A stretch of 54,064 nucleotides of DNA from Acidobacteriota bacterium. GTDB lineage: Bacteria > Acidobacteriota > Terriglobia > Versatilivoradales > Versatilivoraceae. The position numbers were made by a program, and so were the translations under genes. Shown piece after piece: positions 23,952 to 33,208 of this stretch. Position 1 is the first letter of the stretch. Each line of letters starts with the position of its first letter. The notes under the pieces are model-generated. The model ran no database searches and had not been told where the DNA came from. It saw only the letters and a program-made list of their open reading frames with translations. The DNA lies in contig JAJECY010000019.1 of the NCBI GenBank assembly GCA_022821775.1, forward strand, positions 1 through 54,064. Direction: 5' to 3'.

Positions 23952-25652
23952 TCAGGGCCGGCGGTAGCGGACCTCCACCTCCAGTTTTTCAATCAGAATG
24001 GATTCGGCTGTCCTCGGCCGGGGCCGGGTGAGGCGGAGGCCGACCAGGTTGGCGCCAACGGCAAACTGGTCGGGCGACAGCCGGTCGAACACCAGCCAGC
24101 CGCCGTCCGAGATCGGCTTGCCCAAGAGGGCGTTGTTCAAGCGGGCTTCAACCAGGTTCTCGATTCCCTTGGCTGGAGGGATGTTGAGCAGGCGGCTGTC
24201 GGGATGGCCGATGGTGGCCACAATAACTTCCTGGAGGCGCTTTTGCTCGGGCAGTCCCTTGGCCGAGGGGTCCGATAGCAGTACCCGTAGCGTAAGCCCT
24301 TCCAAATGCTCGCGCTCGGCGTCCACGTCGTCGGCGATGTTCACGGTCAAGAGAGCATCGGCCTTGCCGTCGTTGGCCAGGGGGGCCGGCAGCGGGGCCA
24401 GCATGTTGGTGTTGAAGTACATCCAGCGGGGCGTGGTCCAGTCCTGGGGGTTGGGGATGACCGTGGGACCGTGCCCGCCGCCGCGGCGCTGGGCCACGAA
24501 CCGCTTGTTCTTGCGGTGAAGGGTCTTGGGGCTGCCGATTTCCCGGTAGGCTTTGAGGTGGGTTTCCCAGACCCCGCGGAAGGGAAAATCGGGGGCGTGG
24601 TTGAAGTTGAAGGTCTGGATGCCGTCCGCACCCTGGCGCCACCAGTTGGCGGCAACGCCGCGATAGATGTCGATCGGTGGGGTGGCGTAGCCGTCGGAGG
24701 CGTGGTGGTCATCCACCGAGGGATAGAGCTTGACGTGGGTGCCGGCCACGATAGGGCGAAAGGCGGCGATGTCCACGTCGAAGTTGCGAATGCCCAGCGC
24801 CAGCACGTCCACCAGTCCTTCCCGGACCCAGGTCTCGATATCCAGGCCATCGAAGCGGCAGCCTTCCAGGTTCTCCGGAATTCGAGCCCCGACCAGCAGG
24901 GGCCGGCCGCGGCGCTGGGCCACTTGCTGGGTAATCGAGCGAAACTCCCGCATGAAGTCGTTCATCTTGTCCCGATTGGCCCAGGCCTTGCCCGGAGGCA
25001 GAACCGGGCACACCCTGGCAAAGTCCAGCGAGATACCGTCGTAGTCGAACCGCTCCGCAATTTCCCGCAGAATGCTCAGCTTGTAGCGGCGCACTTCGGG
25101 AATGGCGTAGTTCCACAGGCCGACCGGCCCGGGCCAGGTGTGGATCAGCCATTCCGGGTGCTTCAGCTTCATGGGGAGCTTGCTGAAAGGCCCCAGGTCG
25201 TTGTCGGAGCCGTTGATGCGGTAGTTGTAGAAGGCTTCGACGCCCCGTTTCCTCGACTCTTCGGCAAAGATGGCGGCGATGTCGATGCCCTGCTCCTTCC
25301 AGCGGCGGTAACCCTCGCTGTCATAGAGCGGCATGATCGAGCTCGGCCACGGTGACTGGTTGCCTTCCCCCCAACACCACCAGACGCTGTCGATCTGGAC
25401 GCCAGCGGCGTCGATGACGTGGAATTTCCACTTCACCAGTTCGGCCGGGTCGCGGCCCCCAAAATTGCGGTCGCCGGAGATGGTGTCGAAGTTGATGATG
25501 ATCCGGCGGTCCCGGCGGGCGGCGGCAAGGTGCTCGTCGGACAGTTGCACCGGTTTGGCGCCCGGGTCCCCACGCAGAGGGAGGTCCCCGGCGGGGTTCG
25601 GAAGGACCAGCATCATCGGAGCCAACAGCAAGAGCGTTCGAAGAAGTGACAT
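23952..25652 (-). CDS. Exported GH10-like (TIM-barrel) glycosyl hydrolase-like protein
   Basis: A 566-residue protein with signal peptide (MSLLRTLLLLAPMMLVLP). The start at 25652 is set by AGGAGG ten bases upstream; an ATG 21 bases earlier lies ahead of that site. Residues about 40-400 form a TIM barrel like that of the family-10-like GHL proteins: RIIINFDTISGD, then YDGISLDFARVCP with a possible catalytic acid, and GADGIQTFNFNHAP. A C-terminal beta domain follows. Its substrate is unknown. It is last in a three-gene unit with a Gfo/Idh oxidoreductase and an Nramp-like transporter, suggesting that it frees the imported sugar. Confidence 0.75.
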   Translation of the reverse strand: MSLLRTLLLLAPMMLVLPNPAGDLPLRGDPGAKPVQLSDEHLAAARRDRRIIINFDTISGDRNFGGRDPAELVKWKFHVIDAAGVQIDSVWWCWGEGNQSPWPSSIMPLYDSEGYRRWKEQGIDIAAIFAEESRKRGVEAFYNYRINGSDNDLGPFSKLPMKLKHPEWLIHTWPGPVGLWNYAIPEVRRYKLSILREIAERFDYDGISLDFARVCPVLPPGKAWANRDKMNDFMREFRSITQQVAQRRGRPLLVGARIPENLEGCRFDGLDIETWVREGLVDVLALGIRNFDVDIAAFRPIVAGTHVKLYPSVDDHHASDGYATPPIDIYRGVAANWWRQGADGIQTFNFNHAPDFPFRGVWETHLKAYREIGSPKTLHRKNKRFVAQRRGGGHGPTVIPNPQDWTTPRWMYFNTNMLAPLPAPLANDGKADALLTVNIADDVDAEREHLEGLTLRVLLSDPSAKGLPEQKRLQEVIVATIGHPDSRLLNIPPAKGIENLVEARLNNALLGKPISDGGWLVFDRLSPDQFAVGANLVGLRLTRPRPRTAESILIEKLEVEVRYRRP

Positions 25653-25716
25653 GAGGACGGTTCCTCCTAGCATGGAGCGGCGCCGATGGCGGCAGCATGA
25701 AGCGCCGGCCGTAGCC

Positions 25717-27681
25717 CTACAGATAGGTCCACACGATGACAGAGATGCCCAGGAAGAAGGCGCCGCAAATCAGCAGGCCCGCCTGCATGAACCAGGGCGG
25801 CCGGATCCGGGCCGGCAGCAGGGTGCGGTTGACGTAGAGGGTGTGCAGGGCCGTGGACCCCAGCGCCACGTTCCCCAGCACGGCGCCGATGATGGCCAAG
25901 GTGAGGGGCTCGAACAGGGAGAGCCAGACAACGCCCCAAACGGCGTAAATACCCAGGATGGAGTAGTAGATGTAGCGCACCTGGGGGCCGCGCAGGCGTT
26001 GAGCCCGCCGGCTGCTCGACCAGACCACGTCGGTCCAGCGGCGGGCTATGGCTTCTCCCGAGAAGATCTGCCCCGGAGCCAGAATCAGGAACCCGCACAG
26101 CAGGGTGGCGGGCCAGAGAAGCCACTGCAGATCGGGATACCTGCGGGCCGCGCCGTCGGCGATCATGGCGGCCACCCGGTGTCCCTCCACCGGCACGTTC
26201 CGAAGGAATTCCAGTGAGACCAGGCAGGGCAGGGCCATCCCCAGGAAGCAGCAGAACGTCCACACCACCAGTTGGTCTCGCCGGACGTAACGCATCCAGC
26301 CGCGCCAGCGCCCCAGGTTGGCCTCGTCGAGAGGAAAGGTCTTCCCGGCGTGCAGCAGCGTGACCGAACTGCCGCCCACGGCGCTGGGGATGGCCCCCAC
26401 CAGCTTGCCCATCCCCCAGCCCTTGTCGCGGGCATAGTTGGAACAGAGGGCGTTGCCGGTGCCTCCAATGCCGGCGATGGCGGCGAAGGCGGCCAGAATG
26501 GCCCAGTTGAGGTCGGGCAAGCCGCCGTGTTCCCACAGGTAGCCGAGGATGCCCACTCTCTCCACCCCCTGGTAGGCGAACAGCGACCGGGCCCGGCCGG
26601 CTACCGCGGCCGGAAGATCTTCCAGCCGATCAAGGGATTGTGCCTGCCCACCCTGTAAGACCTCGATCCGGTCCAACTTCCAGGTCTGATCGGCCAGGAC
26701 CTGTCCGGCCAGCCGCAGCCGGACACCATCCTCGGTGTCCTCCACGAAGAAGCGGTCCTCCCGGGAGAGCGAGGTGGCGCGGTCGACCAGGCCTTGACGC
26801 ACCTCCGCCAGATCGGCCGGCACGGCGGCATACATCCCGAATCGCTCCGGCTCGGGGCCGCGTGAGGCCGCGAACTCGGTAACCAGCGTCCCGCCGGGCT
26901 CGACGGTTCCCTTGACGGTGTAGCGGTGGCCGCCGCGGGACTCGCTCAACTCGAAATGGGGCCCCACGATGATGGTATCGGCCCGCAGCGGCAAGGCTCC
27001 GAACCTGAAAAAGCCGGTCACCACTTCCTGCAGGCTGGCATAGGAGACGGTGAAGGCGGACAGGATGCAGAGGAAACCGAGCACCAGGATGACCTTGAGG
27101 GACATCAGGCGCTCAATGCTGCGGTAGATGGTGCCGCCGAATATCAGGGGGAGAAAGGCCAGCAGGAAAACGGCATAGCCGAGCACCTTGACCAACCGCA
27201 CCTCGGAGAGGGAGATTCCCAGCAACTGCACGGTCCCGTCACCCGGCAGATGGCCCAGCAGAGCCGCGGCCAGCGGCACCGCGGCCGTGGCCGCCATGAA
27301 GGGCCAGATATTGCTGACATCCATCAGCAGGTACCAGGCCGTCCAGACTCTCGGTCCCGGCCGGGTCCGCAGAAATCCCACGTAGACCGGCTCGCCGCAG
27401 TAGAGGGCGTAGCGCATCACCTCCAGGTTGACGACGAGCTGACAGAGGATGCTGATGGTGGCCAGCCAGAGGATGGTGCCGCCGTACTGGCTGGCGACGG
27501 CCGGACCGAAGAGCCACTCCCCGGCGCCGATGGCCACCCCGGCCATCATCATGCCGGGACCGATCAAGGCCACCCAGCTACGCATGCCCATTGCCGGCGG
27601 GGCGGGCATGTCGGCCGTGGTCCAGTCCGGAAGATTTCCCGAGGCCACGGTGGCGCTTCCTGCAGAAGGGGTATCGTTCAT
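25717..27681 (-). CDS. Nramp-fold membrane transporter without metal motif, with large insertion
   Basis: A 654-residue protein of about eleven membrane segments. GPGMMMAGVAIGAGEW (41-56) aligns with the first helix of Nramp transporters, but the metal motif DPGN is replaced by GAGE. The helix-6 region reads AAIAGIGGTGNALCS, without the MPH-type signature. A hydrophilic block of about 150 residues (232-390) sits between helices and is rich in beta and charged residues. Classical Nramp proteins import Mn or Fe with protons; loss of the ligands argues for another substrate. It lies between a Gfo/Idh oxidoreductase (34-base gap) and a GH10-like hydrolase, so a sugar or sugar acid is my guess. 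Confidence 0.8.
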   Translation of the reverse strand: MNDTPSAGSATVASGNLPDWTTADMPAPPAMGMRSWVALIGPGMMMAGVAIGAGEWLFGPAVASQYGGTILWLATISILCQLVVNLEVMRYALYCGEPVYVGFLRTRPGPRVWTAWYLLMDVSNIWPFMAATAAVPLAAALLGHLPGDGTVQLLGISLSEVRLVKVLGYAVFLLAFLPLIFGGTIYRSIERLMSLKVILVLGFLCILSAFTVSYASLQEVVTGFFRFGALPLRADTIIVGPHFELSESRGGHRYTVKGTVEPGGTLVTEFAASRGPEPERFGMYAAVPADLAEVRQGLVDRATSLSREDRFFVEDTEDGVRLRLAGQVLADQTWKLDRIEVLQGGQAQSLDRLEDLPAAVAGRARSLFAYQGVERVGILGYLWEHGGLPDLNWAILAAFAAIAGIGGTGNALCSNYARDKGWGMGKLVGAIPSAVGGSSVTLLHAGKTFPLDEANLGRWRGWMRYVRRDQLVVWTFCCFLGMALPCLVSLEFLRNVPVEGHRVAAMIADGAARRYPDLQWLLWPATLLCGFLILAPGQIFSGEAIARRWTDVVWSSSRRAQRLRGPQVRYIYYSILGIYAVWGVVWLSLFEPLTLAIIGAVLGNVALGSTALHTLYVNRTLLPARIRPPWFMQAGLLICGAFFLGISVIVWTYL

Positions 27682-27715
27682 GAGGAAAGGGAACCTCGCG
27701 TCCCGGGTTCAGGGG

Positions 27716-28741
27716 TCAGCCCAGGGCAACCGGTCTTCCCGTGCGGGCCGACTGGTAAAGCGCCAGTACGCTGCGCAGAAAGGCGCGGCTGAGATCCAGT
27801 GAAACCACCGGGGCGGCGCCCTCCAGGATACAGGCTTCCATGGCCTTGACTTCGGCCTCGTAGGAGTCCACCGCCGGAATTCGGATCACCTCCCTGCTTC
27901 GGTCGGTGGCGGTGAAGGTCAAGCGTCCTTCCTTGGGGGGACTCCCCGGCCAATCCGCTCCCGACAGGTGATCCATGACGGTCAGCATTCCCCGGGTGCC
28001 GATGATCTCGGCCCCGCGGCGAGGGGCCGACTGCATGCCGCAGGAGATCTGGGCCACCATGCTGTTGGCAAACCGCATCTGGGCAATCAAGGTGAGATCC
28101 ACCCCCGTGGGCCCGACCGATTGCTGAGCCCAGACCTCGCTGGGGGGTGTCCCGCCCGCCAGGGCGATGGCGAAGGCGTTGGGGTAGACGCCCACGTCCC
28201 ACAATCCACCGCCGGCCAGTTCCGGTTGCAGGCGGATGTTGCCGCGGTCTTCCGGGGGCAGACAGAAGGCGTCCCAGCAGGTCACCAGTTCTACCTGCCC
28301 CAAGCGCCCCTCGGCCATAATCCGCTGGATGGTCCGGATCTGGGGATGATGGAGAAAGGAGAAGGCCTCGAAGATCGTCACCCCGTATTGCCGGGCAGCG
28401 GCTTCGACCGCTTGCAGTTCCTCCAGGTTGGTCACCAGGGGCTTTTCGCACATGACATGCTTGCCCGCCCGGGCGGCGCGAATCGTCCAGTCGGCGTGCA
28501 GGGTGTTGGGCAGAGGGTTGTAGACGGCATCGATCTCCGGGTCCTCGATCAGTTCCTGGTAGCTGCCGTAGGCCCGGGGGATGTGGTTCTCCGCGGCGTA
28601 GGCCTCGGCCTTTGCCAGGCCGCGGCTGGCCACGGCCGCCAGGTGGCTGCGGGGAGAGCGCTGCATGGGGCCCACCATGGCGACGTTGATCCAGGCTGTC
28701 GACAGCAGACCCCAGCGGACTTTGTCGGTGGCGAGCGCCAT
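27716..28741 (-). CDS. Gfo/Idh/MocA-family oxidoreductase
   Basis: A 341-residue NAD(P)-dependent enzyme. The Rossmann domain begins KVRWGLLSTAWI, and the family motif CEKP includes Glu99-Lys100-Pro101. The C-terminal domain has GGGLWDVGVYP, matching the GGGxxxDxGxY pattern that contributes the catalytic residues. Members oxidise sugars, inositols or glycosides, often at C3 or C1. It is first in a three-gene minus operon and divergent from the DUF1080 gene across 241 bases. DUF1080 proteins act on 3-keto-sugars made by some Gfo/Idh enzymes, so the two could work together. Confidence 0.92.
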   Translation of the reverse strand: MALATDKVRWGLLSTAWINVAMVGPMQRSPRSHLAAVASRGLAKAEAYAAENHIPRAYGSYQELIEDPEIDAVYNPLPNTLHADWTIRAARAGKHVMCEKPLVTNLEELQAVEAAARQYGVTIFEAFSFLHHPQIRTIQRIMAEGRLGQVELVTCWDAFCLPPEDRGNIRLQPELAGGGLWDVGVYPNAFAIALAGGTPPSEVWAQQSVGPTGVDLTLIAQMRFANSMVAQISCGMQSAPRRGAEIIGTRGMLTVMDHLSGADWPGSPPKEGRLTFTATDRSREVIRIPAVDSYEAEVKAMEACILEGAAPVVSLDLSRAFLRSVLALYQSARTGRPVALG

Positions 28742-28982
28742 GGCGGCCTGGGCAGCCCTTCCCCTGTCGCAGTAGTTGCCCCCGGGCGAGCTGCCGGTGG
28801 CCAGCGAAACCGATCGATATGTGAGACCCTGAGCTCACGGCATCATAGGGGGCGCCCCCAAGGCTGTCAAGCCGGGTCCGCCCCATCTCCGGGTTCGACC
28901 GAAACCGGCAAGTCCATTTGAGGTATGATCTGCGAAACGATTCGACCGACCCCTGCAGAGCACCCTTGGGAGGAGCGAAACC

Positions 28983-30068
28983 GTGACCAACTCTCGGCAA
29001 ATCCGCCTCGTCCTCGTTCTGATGTCCTTGAGCTGGCTGCAGCTCGCCCCGGGCTTCGGCCAATCCCGTTCGGCCTCGGAGTGGCTGGCCCATGACCCCG
29101 AACGGCCCCGGCCGCCGGTGGTGTCTCCGGCGCCGCAGTCGCTGCCGGTGGCTCCTCCCGAGGACGCCGTGGTGCTCTTCGACGGGACCGGTATGGCGGG
29201 ATGGAGAAGCGAGGAGGGAGGGCCGGCGCCATGGAAAGTGCAGGACGGCGCCATGATTTCGGTTCCCGAAAGCGGCTACTTGTATACCTCCCGGGCCTTC
29301 GGCGACGTACAGCTTCACGTGGAATGGGCGGCCCCCCTTCCGGTGGAGGGCAGCAGTCAGGGGCGCGGCAACAGCGGCGTCTACCTGATGTCCAAGTACG
29401 AAGTCCAGGTTCTCGACTCCTACCGCAACGACACCTATCCCGACGGGCAGGCGGGGGCCGTCTATGGGCAGTACCCGCCCCTGGTGAACGCCAGCCTTCC
29501 CCCGGGAGAGTGGCAGACCTACGACATCGTCTTTCGCCGCCCCCGCTTTCACAGGGACGGACGGCTGGCCTCGCCGGCCCGGATGACGGTGATTCACAAT
29601 GGAATCCTGGTGCAGGACAACGTGGAGCTGTGGGGACCCACCGGCTGGCTGCAGCATGCGCCCTACACCTACCACCCCGACAGGCTGCCGCTTGCCCTGC
29701 AGGACCACGGCAACCCGGTCCGGTTCCGCAATATCTGGCTCAGGGAACTGCCCGAGCATGCCGAGCCCGGTCCGGTCCGAAAGCCCGCCCCGCCCGCCAT
29801 CTCTCTGGCGCCGGCAGTGTTGCAGCGCTATGCCGGCCGCTACCGGACCCCGGATGGAAACGAGTACGTAATCTCCCTGCACGGGGACCACCTGAGGGCG
29901 TTCTTTTACCGGCAACCGGAGATCGAGCTGGTGCCCCGCTCGGAACGGGAGTTCGCCCTGCGCTGGACGGCGGCCCGCCTGCTGTTCGACCTGGATGGGG
30001 AAGGCCGTCCCACCGGATTCATCTTCGAGATCGGGGGCGACCGGCGTCCGGTCAAGCGGGTTGACTGA
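28983..30068 (+). CDS. Exported DUF1080 (3-keto-disaccharide hydrolase-like) protein
   Basis: A 361-residue exported protein with a GTG start backed by GGGAGGAG eight bases upstream. The signal peptide ends near LAPGFGQS. The DUF1080 concanavalin-like domain spans about 60-255, with DAVVLFDGTGMAGW at its start, GNSGVYLMSKYEVQVLDSY in the centre and VRFRNIWLREL at its end. A C-terminal beta domain (about 275-361) follows. Some members hydrolyse 3-keto-glycosides. TATGAT at 28924-28929 could be a -10 box, but no good -35 is found. The stop lies 7 bases from the convergent recQ stop. Confidence 0.88.
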   Translation: MTNSRQIRLVLVLMSLSWLQLAPGFGQSRSASEWLAHDPERPRPPVVSPAPQSLPVAPPEDAVVLFDGTGMAGWRSEEGGPAPWKVQDGAMISVPESGYLYTSRAFGDVQLHVEWAAPLPVEGSSQGRGNSGVYLMSKYEVQVLDSYRNDTYPDGQAGAVYGQYPPLVNASLPPGEWQTYDIVFRRPRFHRDGRLASPARMTVIHNGILVQDNVELWGPTGWLQHAPYTYHPDRLPLALQDHGNPVRFRNIWLRELPEHAEPGPVRKPAPPAISLAPAVLQRYAGRYRTPDGNEYVISLHGDHLRAFFYRQPEIELVPRSEREFALRWTAARLLFDLDGEGRPTGFIFEIGGDRRPVKRVD

Positions 30069-30075
30069 TCTTGGA

Positions 30076-32289
30076 TCACCCCTCGCCGCCTTGAGCCTGC
30101 AGCCGATAGATGATTCGTAACAGGTGCAACTCGTCATAACCGACGCTCTTGTCGAGGGCATCGAAAACCGGCCGCAGGAAATCCGGGCCTAATTCATCGA
30201 AGGCTGCCAGGACTTGGTCTTGCGTCTCGGATGACAACCGGGACTCGGCGCGGAACCGTTCCACGGGAAGCACCTCTCCTGATTGCACATACCTTTCCAA
30301 ATAAGAGATGAGGGTCTGGCGTTTCACTCCGTAGGCTTGCATCAATTGGGTCAGCGACTCGCCGGTCCGGAAGCGTTCTCCGACTTCCTGGCTGCGAGAT
30401 TTCAAGGATTTTGAAGCGGAAGTGGAGCGAGGGGACGATTTTGGATTCTCTGCCAGTCCTTTTTCCCGGCAATAGGCGGCGATGATGGGTAAGAAGATGC
30501 CGGCGTATCTTTCAACTTTCGCCCGACCAATGCCGTGCAGCCTTTCCAACGTCGTTTCGGAGTGAGGGAAATAGGTTGCCATCTCTTGCAGGGACCGGTC
30601 GGAGAAGATCACGTAGGGTGGAACGTTGGCAGTATCCGCCAGCTCCTTGCGCTTGGTGCGGAGCTGTTCGAAGAACTGATGGTCGTAGGCGGCGGTTTCG
30701 TCGGACGGGACACCGTGGCCGGAGGCCTTCCCGCCTGTTTCCACCGGTGTCCCCGACACCTTCTTCCCCCTGAGAACAGCCCACCCCGCCCGCGTCAACT
30801 TGACGCTGCCGTGTTTCATATGCCGCGCAAGGAGCTTCTGTTGGATGAACTGTTGCGCCAGGAGCTTCCATTGTTCGGCGGAAAACTCCTTGCCTATGCC
30901 GTAAGTCGAGAGACGGTCATGTCGTTGCCTCATCACCTTTATTGCCCGCGAACCGCGCAACACGTCGATGATGTGGCTGATGCCGAAAACCTGGTCCGTG
31001 CGCACAACGCAGGAGAGAAATTTTTGTGCCGGAAGGGTCAAGTCAACCTGCTCCTCTTCTTTCTTGAGGCAGTTGTCGCACGCTCGGCAGTTTTCCGACG
31101 GGAACGCCTCTCCGAAATAGGCCAACAATTCGCTTCGGCGGCATTCGCCCGAGGTCGCCCAATCCACCATGGCTTTCAGGCGCTCTCGCCGTCCCTGGCT
31201 TTCAGAGGCCGCGCCCTGCCGGATGAAGTATTGGATGGTGTCCACGTCACCATAGCTGAACAGCAGCAGACAATCCGCCCGCAGTCCGTCTCGACCGGCG
31301 CGTCCGATTTCCTGGTAATAGCTTTCAACGTTCTGGGGCAAATCCGCATGGAGCACAAAGCGCACGTCCGGCTTGTCGATACCCATGCCAAAGGCAATTG
31401 TCGCCACCATGCACCGCACATCGTCGCGGATGAAGGCCTGCTGGTTGTTCCTGCGGGTTTCGTCGTCCAGGCCGGCATGATAGGGCAGTGCGGAGAACCC
31501 GTGTTCCACCAGCGCCTGGTGCAGCCAGTCCACTTGTCGGCGGGTGGCACAGTAGATAATTCCCGACTGGTCGGGATGGGCTGCGAGGAAATCGAGCGTT
31601 TGGCGCAGCAGGTTCGTCTTCGGCTCGACGGCAATAAAGAGGTTTGAGCGGTCAAAGCTGGCAATGAACTCGTTTTCATTGCGGAAACCCAGTGTCTGCC
31701 TGATGTCGGTTTGGACACGGGGGGTCGCCGTAGCCGTCAGGGCAACACATACGGCCTGTGGGAATCGCTTCCGTACAGAGTCCAGTTGGCGGTATTCCGG
31801 GCGAAAATCGTGCCCCCACTGCGAAATGCAGTGGGCTTCATCAATGGCCAGGCAGTCCACCCGACAGTCGTCCAGCAGGCGCAATGTTTCAGGACGCAGA
31901 AGCGATTCGGGCGCAAGGTAGAGCAGCTTCACCTCGCCCGTTCCGAGCCAATCGACGGTCGAAACATATTCGTCGTGGTCGAGGGTGCTGTTGATAAAAA
32001 CGGCAGCTACTCCTATCTGCTGCAACTGGGTCACCTGGTCCTGCATGAGTGAAATGAGCGGCGATACCACCACCGTCAGCCCGTCGAAGAACAGCGCCGG
32101 CAATTGGTAGCACAGGGACTTGCCCCCGCCGGTGGGCATGATGACCAAGGTGTCGCGCCGTTTCCGAATGTTGTCGATGATCTCTGGCTGCAACGGTCGA
32201 AATTCGTCGTAGCCGAAGACGGTCTTGAGGACCTGTTGGGGAGACTGATGGCCAATAGGGTAAACGGGAATGGGTGGATGATGAGTCAT
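30076..32289 (-). CDS. recQ: RecQ-family ATP-dependent DNA helicase
   Basis: A 737-residue helicase. Walker A is TGGGKS (53-58), the DEAH box is at 150-153, and ATxAFGMGIDKPDVR and QEIGRAGRDG mark motifs V and VI. Four cysteines in the segment ending ENCRACDNC form the zinc-binding subdomain. A winged-helix region, an HRDC domain (about 545-625, with LERLHGIGRAKVERY) and a C-terminal helix-turn-helix domain follow. RecQ unwinds forks and recombination intermediates. The gene begins 27 bases after vapC on the same strand and is probably transcribed with vapBC. Base composition looks less GC-rich than neighbouring genes. Confidence 0.94.
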   Translation of the reverse strand: MTHHPPIPVYPIGHQSPQQVLKTVFGYDEFRPLQPEIIDNIRKRRDTLVIMPTGGGKSLCYQLPALFFDGLTVVVSPLISLMQDQVTQLQQIGVAAVFINSTLDHDEYVSTVDWLGTGEVKLLYLAPESLLRPETLRLLDDCRVDCLAIDEAHCISQWGHDFRPEYRQLDSVRKRFPQAVCVALTATATPRVQTDIRQTLGFRNENEFIASFDRSNLFIAVEPKTNLLRQTLDFLAAHPDQSGIIYCATRRQVDWLHQALVEHGFSALPYHAGLDDETRRNNQQAFIRDDVRCMVATIAFGMGIDKPDVRFVLHADLPQNVESYYQEIGRAGRDGLRADCLLLFSYGDVDTIQYFIRQGAASESQGRRERLKAMVDWATSGECRRSELLAYFGEAFPSENCRACDNCLKKEEEQVDLTLPAQKFLSCVVRTDQVFGISHIIDVLRGSRAIKVMRQRHDRLSTYGIGKEFSAEQWKLLAQQFIQQKLLARHMKHGSVKLTRAGWAVLRGKKVSGTPVETGGKASGHGVPSDETAAYDHQFFEQLRTKRKELADTANVPPYVIFSDRSLQEMATYFPHSETTLERLHGIGRAKVERYAGIFLPIIAAYCREKGLAENPKSSPRSTSASKSLKSRSQEVGERFRTGESLTQLMQAYGVKRQTLISYLERYVQSGEVLPVERFRAESRLSSETQDQVLAAFDELGPDFLRPVFDALDKSVGYDELHLLRIIYRLQAQGGEG

Positions 32290-32316
32290 TCTTGCGGAAA
32301 TGTTCCAGTGCTCCGG

Positions 32317-32703
32317 TCACGCCGGCTCAATGTCGGTTTGGGCGAAATCCTTGCCCTTGAACAAAAGGGGCTCCCCCGTGGCTTCCGCGAGCGCGTAGGC
32401 GAAGCAGTCGCCGAAGTTCAACCTTGCCGGATGGTTGCCTCTGCCGAAACGCCGCCACGCCAAGCGGGCGGCTTCCACCTGTTGAGGCGTGACCGGAACC
32501 AGTTCCATTCCTGCCCTTTCCAGAAAATGGTCGAGTTGATGACCCGCTGCCAAACCGCTCCGGCTTTCGACGACAATGGCGGTTTCAAGCAGATTGGCCA
32601 CCGACATTCGGCAAGGCGAGGTTTCAATTATCGATCTCGCATAGACTTCCGCATCCGCTTCAGCAAAGAGAACTGCCAGCACGGCCGATGTGTCGACGAT
32701 CAT
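32317..32703 (-). CDS. vapC: VapC PIN-domain ribonuclease toxin
   Basis: A 128-residue PIN-domain toxin. The acidic active site is complete: Asp4 (MIVDTSA), Glu40 (ANLLET), Asp99 (NFGDCFAY) and Asp119 (GKDF). VapC toxins cut tRNA or rRNA unless bound by VapB. The start overlaps the vapB stop by 4 bases, the usual arrangement, and recQ follows after 27 bases. Confidence 0.93.
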   Translation of the reverse strand: MIVDTSAVLAVLFAEADAEVYARSIIETSPCRMSVANLLETAIVVESRSGLAAGHQLDHFLERAGMELVPVTPQQVEAARLAWRRFGRGNHPARLNFGDCFAYALAEATGEPLLFKGKDFAQTDIEPA

Positions 32704-32957
32704 TTGGGCAATCCCCGCTCGTCGTACAAAAGGTCACCGTGTTCCAGAGACGAGGCGCCCTTACCCACCAGCTTTGCACAGCGTTTCCCGATGGCCAGCA
32801 GCTCCTGAGTTCGGGAATCCACATCACGCCGGCGCTTCTCTCGAGCCAGCCGTTCCCGTAGCGCAACCCTTATGGCGCCGGTCTTGGTCTCGCCGGTAAG
32901 CTCGGCGAGCTCTCCGGCGAGTTGGCAGGCCTCTTCATTCTTGATGTTGAGACTCAT
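32700..32957 (-). CDS. vapB: VapB antitoxin, PSK-type
   Basis: An 85-residue antitoxin of the VapB/PSK transcription-factor family. MSLNIKNEEACQLAGELAEL is typical of the DNA-binding N-terminus, and the C-terminal half, ending LLYDERGLPK, would wrap the toxin. The start at 32957 is chosen because GGAGG lies five bases upstream; a GTG one codon earlier is too close to it. A palindrome just upstream is the likely autoregulatory operator. Confidence 0.9.
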   Translation of the reverse strand: MSLNIKNEEACQLAGELAELTGETKTGAIRVALRERLAREKRRRDVDSRTQELLAIGKRCAKLVGKGASSLEHGDLLYDERGLPK

Positions 32958-32967
32958 CACTGCCTCC

Positions 32968-32998
32968 AGGGTAGAATTCTCAATTACGATTCTACCCT
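32968..32998 (-). promoter_or_regulatory. Palindromic operator of vapBC
   Basis: AGGGTAGAAT at 32968-32977 is a perfect inverted copy of 32989-32998, with an 11-base AT-rich spacer. It begins 11 bases ahead of the vapB start and touches its ribosome binding site. VapBC complexes bind such palindromes to repress their own operon. Confidence 0.7.
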
Positions 32999-33208
32999 AA
33001 GCCTAAACCCAATGCGACCCGTATGCCGCCTGAGGGGGACAGGGTAACCGCAGGCCCCGCATCGAAAGAGCAGCCGAGCCGTCCTCGTGATACGGTACGG
33101 CGCCCTCTGGCTGGGCGGAAGGGTCGCCCCCAAACTATGGAATCACTGCGGTGAACAGGGAGGGAGTGCTGTTCCTGCGGTCCGACTTCTGATGGTCGTC
33201 AGACTGCC

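Noticed and set aside
28821-28840. GTGAG...CTCAC inverted repeat ahead of the Gfo/Idh gene as an operator
   Set aside because: Arms of only five bases with an asymmetric spacer; not distinguishable from chance.
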